Assembly (NCBI GenBank): GCA_007119835.1
Contig: SKOX01000334.1
Location: 1 to 14,657 of the forward strand
DNA length: 14,657 nt
Origin: Paracoccaceae bacterium
GTDB taxonomy: Bacteria; Pseudomonadota; Alphaproteobacteria; Rhodobacterales; Rhodobacteraceae
Direction: 5' to 3'
Notes under the pieces: model-generated
What the model saw: the letters and a program-made list of their open reading frames with translations, nothing else
What the model was told of the DNA's origin: nothing
The model's database searches: none
Position numbers and translations under genes: made by a program
Part shown: positions 14,542-14,657 of the stretch, one piece after another
How positions within the stretch are numbered: the stretch's first letter is position 1
Layout: each line of letters starts with the position of its first letter

Positions 14542-14657
14542 TCGCCATGAAAGGGGCTGTCTTCGAGCACCTGCCGGATCGCCTCGACCAGGGCCGCGTC
14601 GGACATCGGCCCTTGCGGTCCCGGCCGGCGCCGCGGGACGGGCGGCGGTGACGCCAT
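14538..14657 (-). mobile_element. IS3-type transposase (OrfB/integrase) fragment
   Basis: From an ATG at 14657 the minus strand reads about 40 codons that resemble the HTH_21 region at the start of IS3-family OrfB: RRRPGPQGPMSD, then ALVEAIRQVLEDSPFHGEG. In the family this is normally followed by YRKVWARLR; here the match stops at 14538-14540, exactly where the fhs tail begins. In the transposase frame a stop follows within 20 codons. The fragment continues off the window. The family call comes from remembered motif similarity. No inverted repeat or target duplication can be seen, so the true element end is unknown. Confidence 0.65.

Noticed and set aside
1..14657. tRNA, rRNA, CRISPR arrays, attachment sites and riboswitches
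   Set aside because: No cloverleaf, ribosomal RNA stretch, regular repeat-spacer pattern or known riboswitch core was seen by eye on either strand.

Overview
This is a high-GC window, consistent with an alphaproteobacterium. The FolD sequence (for example the C-terminal [18 protein letters not shown] tail) and the pairing of Tmm with a DUF1989-GcvT fusion point to the Rhodobacteraceae (roseobacter/Paracoccus/Rhodobacter group). Taxonomy here is judged from remembered family resemblance, not from a search.

Layout. (1) Positions 1-260, minus strand: the N-terminal part of a GntR-family regulator, cut by the window edge and divergent from everything that follows. (2) Positions ~405-11995, plus strand: one tightly packed run of ten genes, most joined by 1-26 nt gaps or by 4-13 nt overlaps. 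These are a DAO-family FAD oxidoreductase, a glutamine-synthetase-family ligase (GlnT/GMAS-like), three glutamate-synthase-like subunits (GlxB/MgsA-like, GlxC/MgsB-like, GlxD/MgsC-like), an unrecognised 137-aa protein, a carbon-nitrogen hydrolase, an unrecognised 189-aa protein, a DUF1989-GcvT protein that fits trimethylamine N-oxide demethylase (Tdm), and a PuuB/OrdL-like FAD oxidoreductase. (3) Positions 12010-13368, minus strand and convergent with the run: a trimethylamine monooxygenase (Tmm) with its own promoter region. (4) Positions 13584-14541, minus strand: folD and the last 23 codons of fhs. folD carries a one-base frameshift, and fhs is cut off at about 14540 by a remnant of an IS3-type transposase that runs to the window end.

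How it fits together. Tmm would oxidise trimethylamine to TMAO, and Tdm would demethylate TMAO to dimethylamine, passing the C1 unit to tetrahydrofolate through its GcvT-like domain. FolD and Fhs would oxidise the methylene-THF. The ligase plus GlxBCD set resembles the gamma-glutamylmethylamide synthetase / N-methylglutamate synthase module used for monomethylamine. The usual partner enzymes (dimethylamine monooxygenase dmmABC, N-methylglutamate dehydrogenase mgdABCD) are not in the window. In their place are two single-chain FAD amine oxidases, a nitrilase-type amidase and two unknown small proteins. This set looks like a 'glutamylate, oxidise, hydrolyse' route analogous to the putrescine Puu pathway, and is the most likely place for undescribed biochemistry.

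Regulation. An imperfect palindrome TTGGNCCAA occurs twice in the GntR/operon divergent region and twice at the tmm promoter, at positions that would block promoter elements. This suggests that one regulator, plausibly the adjacent GntR protein, controls both transcription units.
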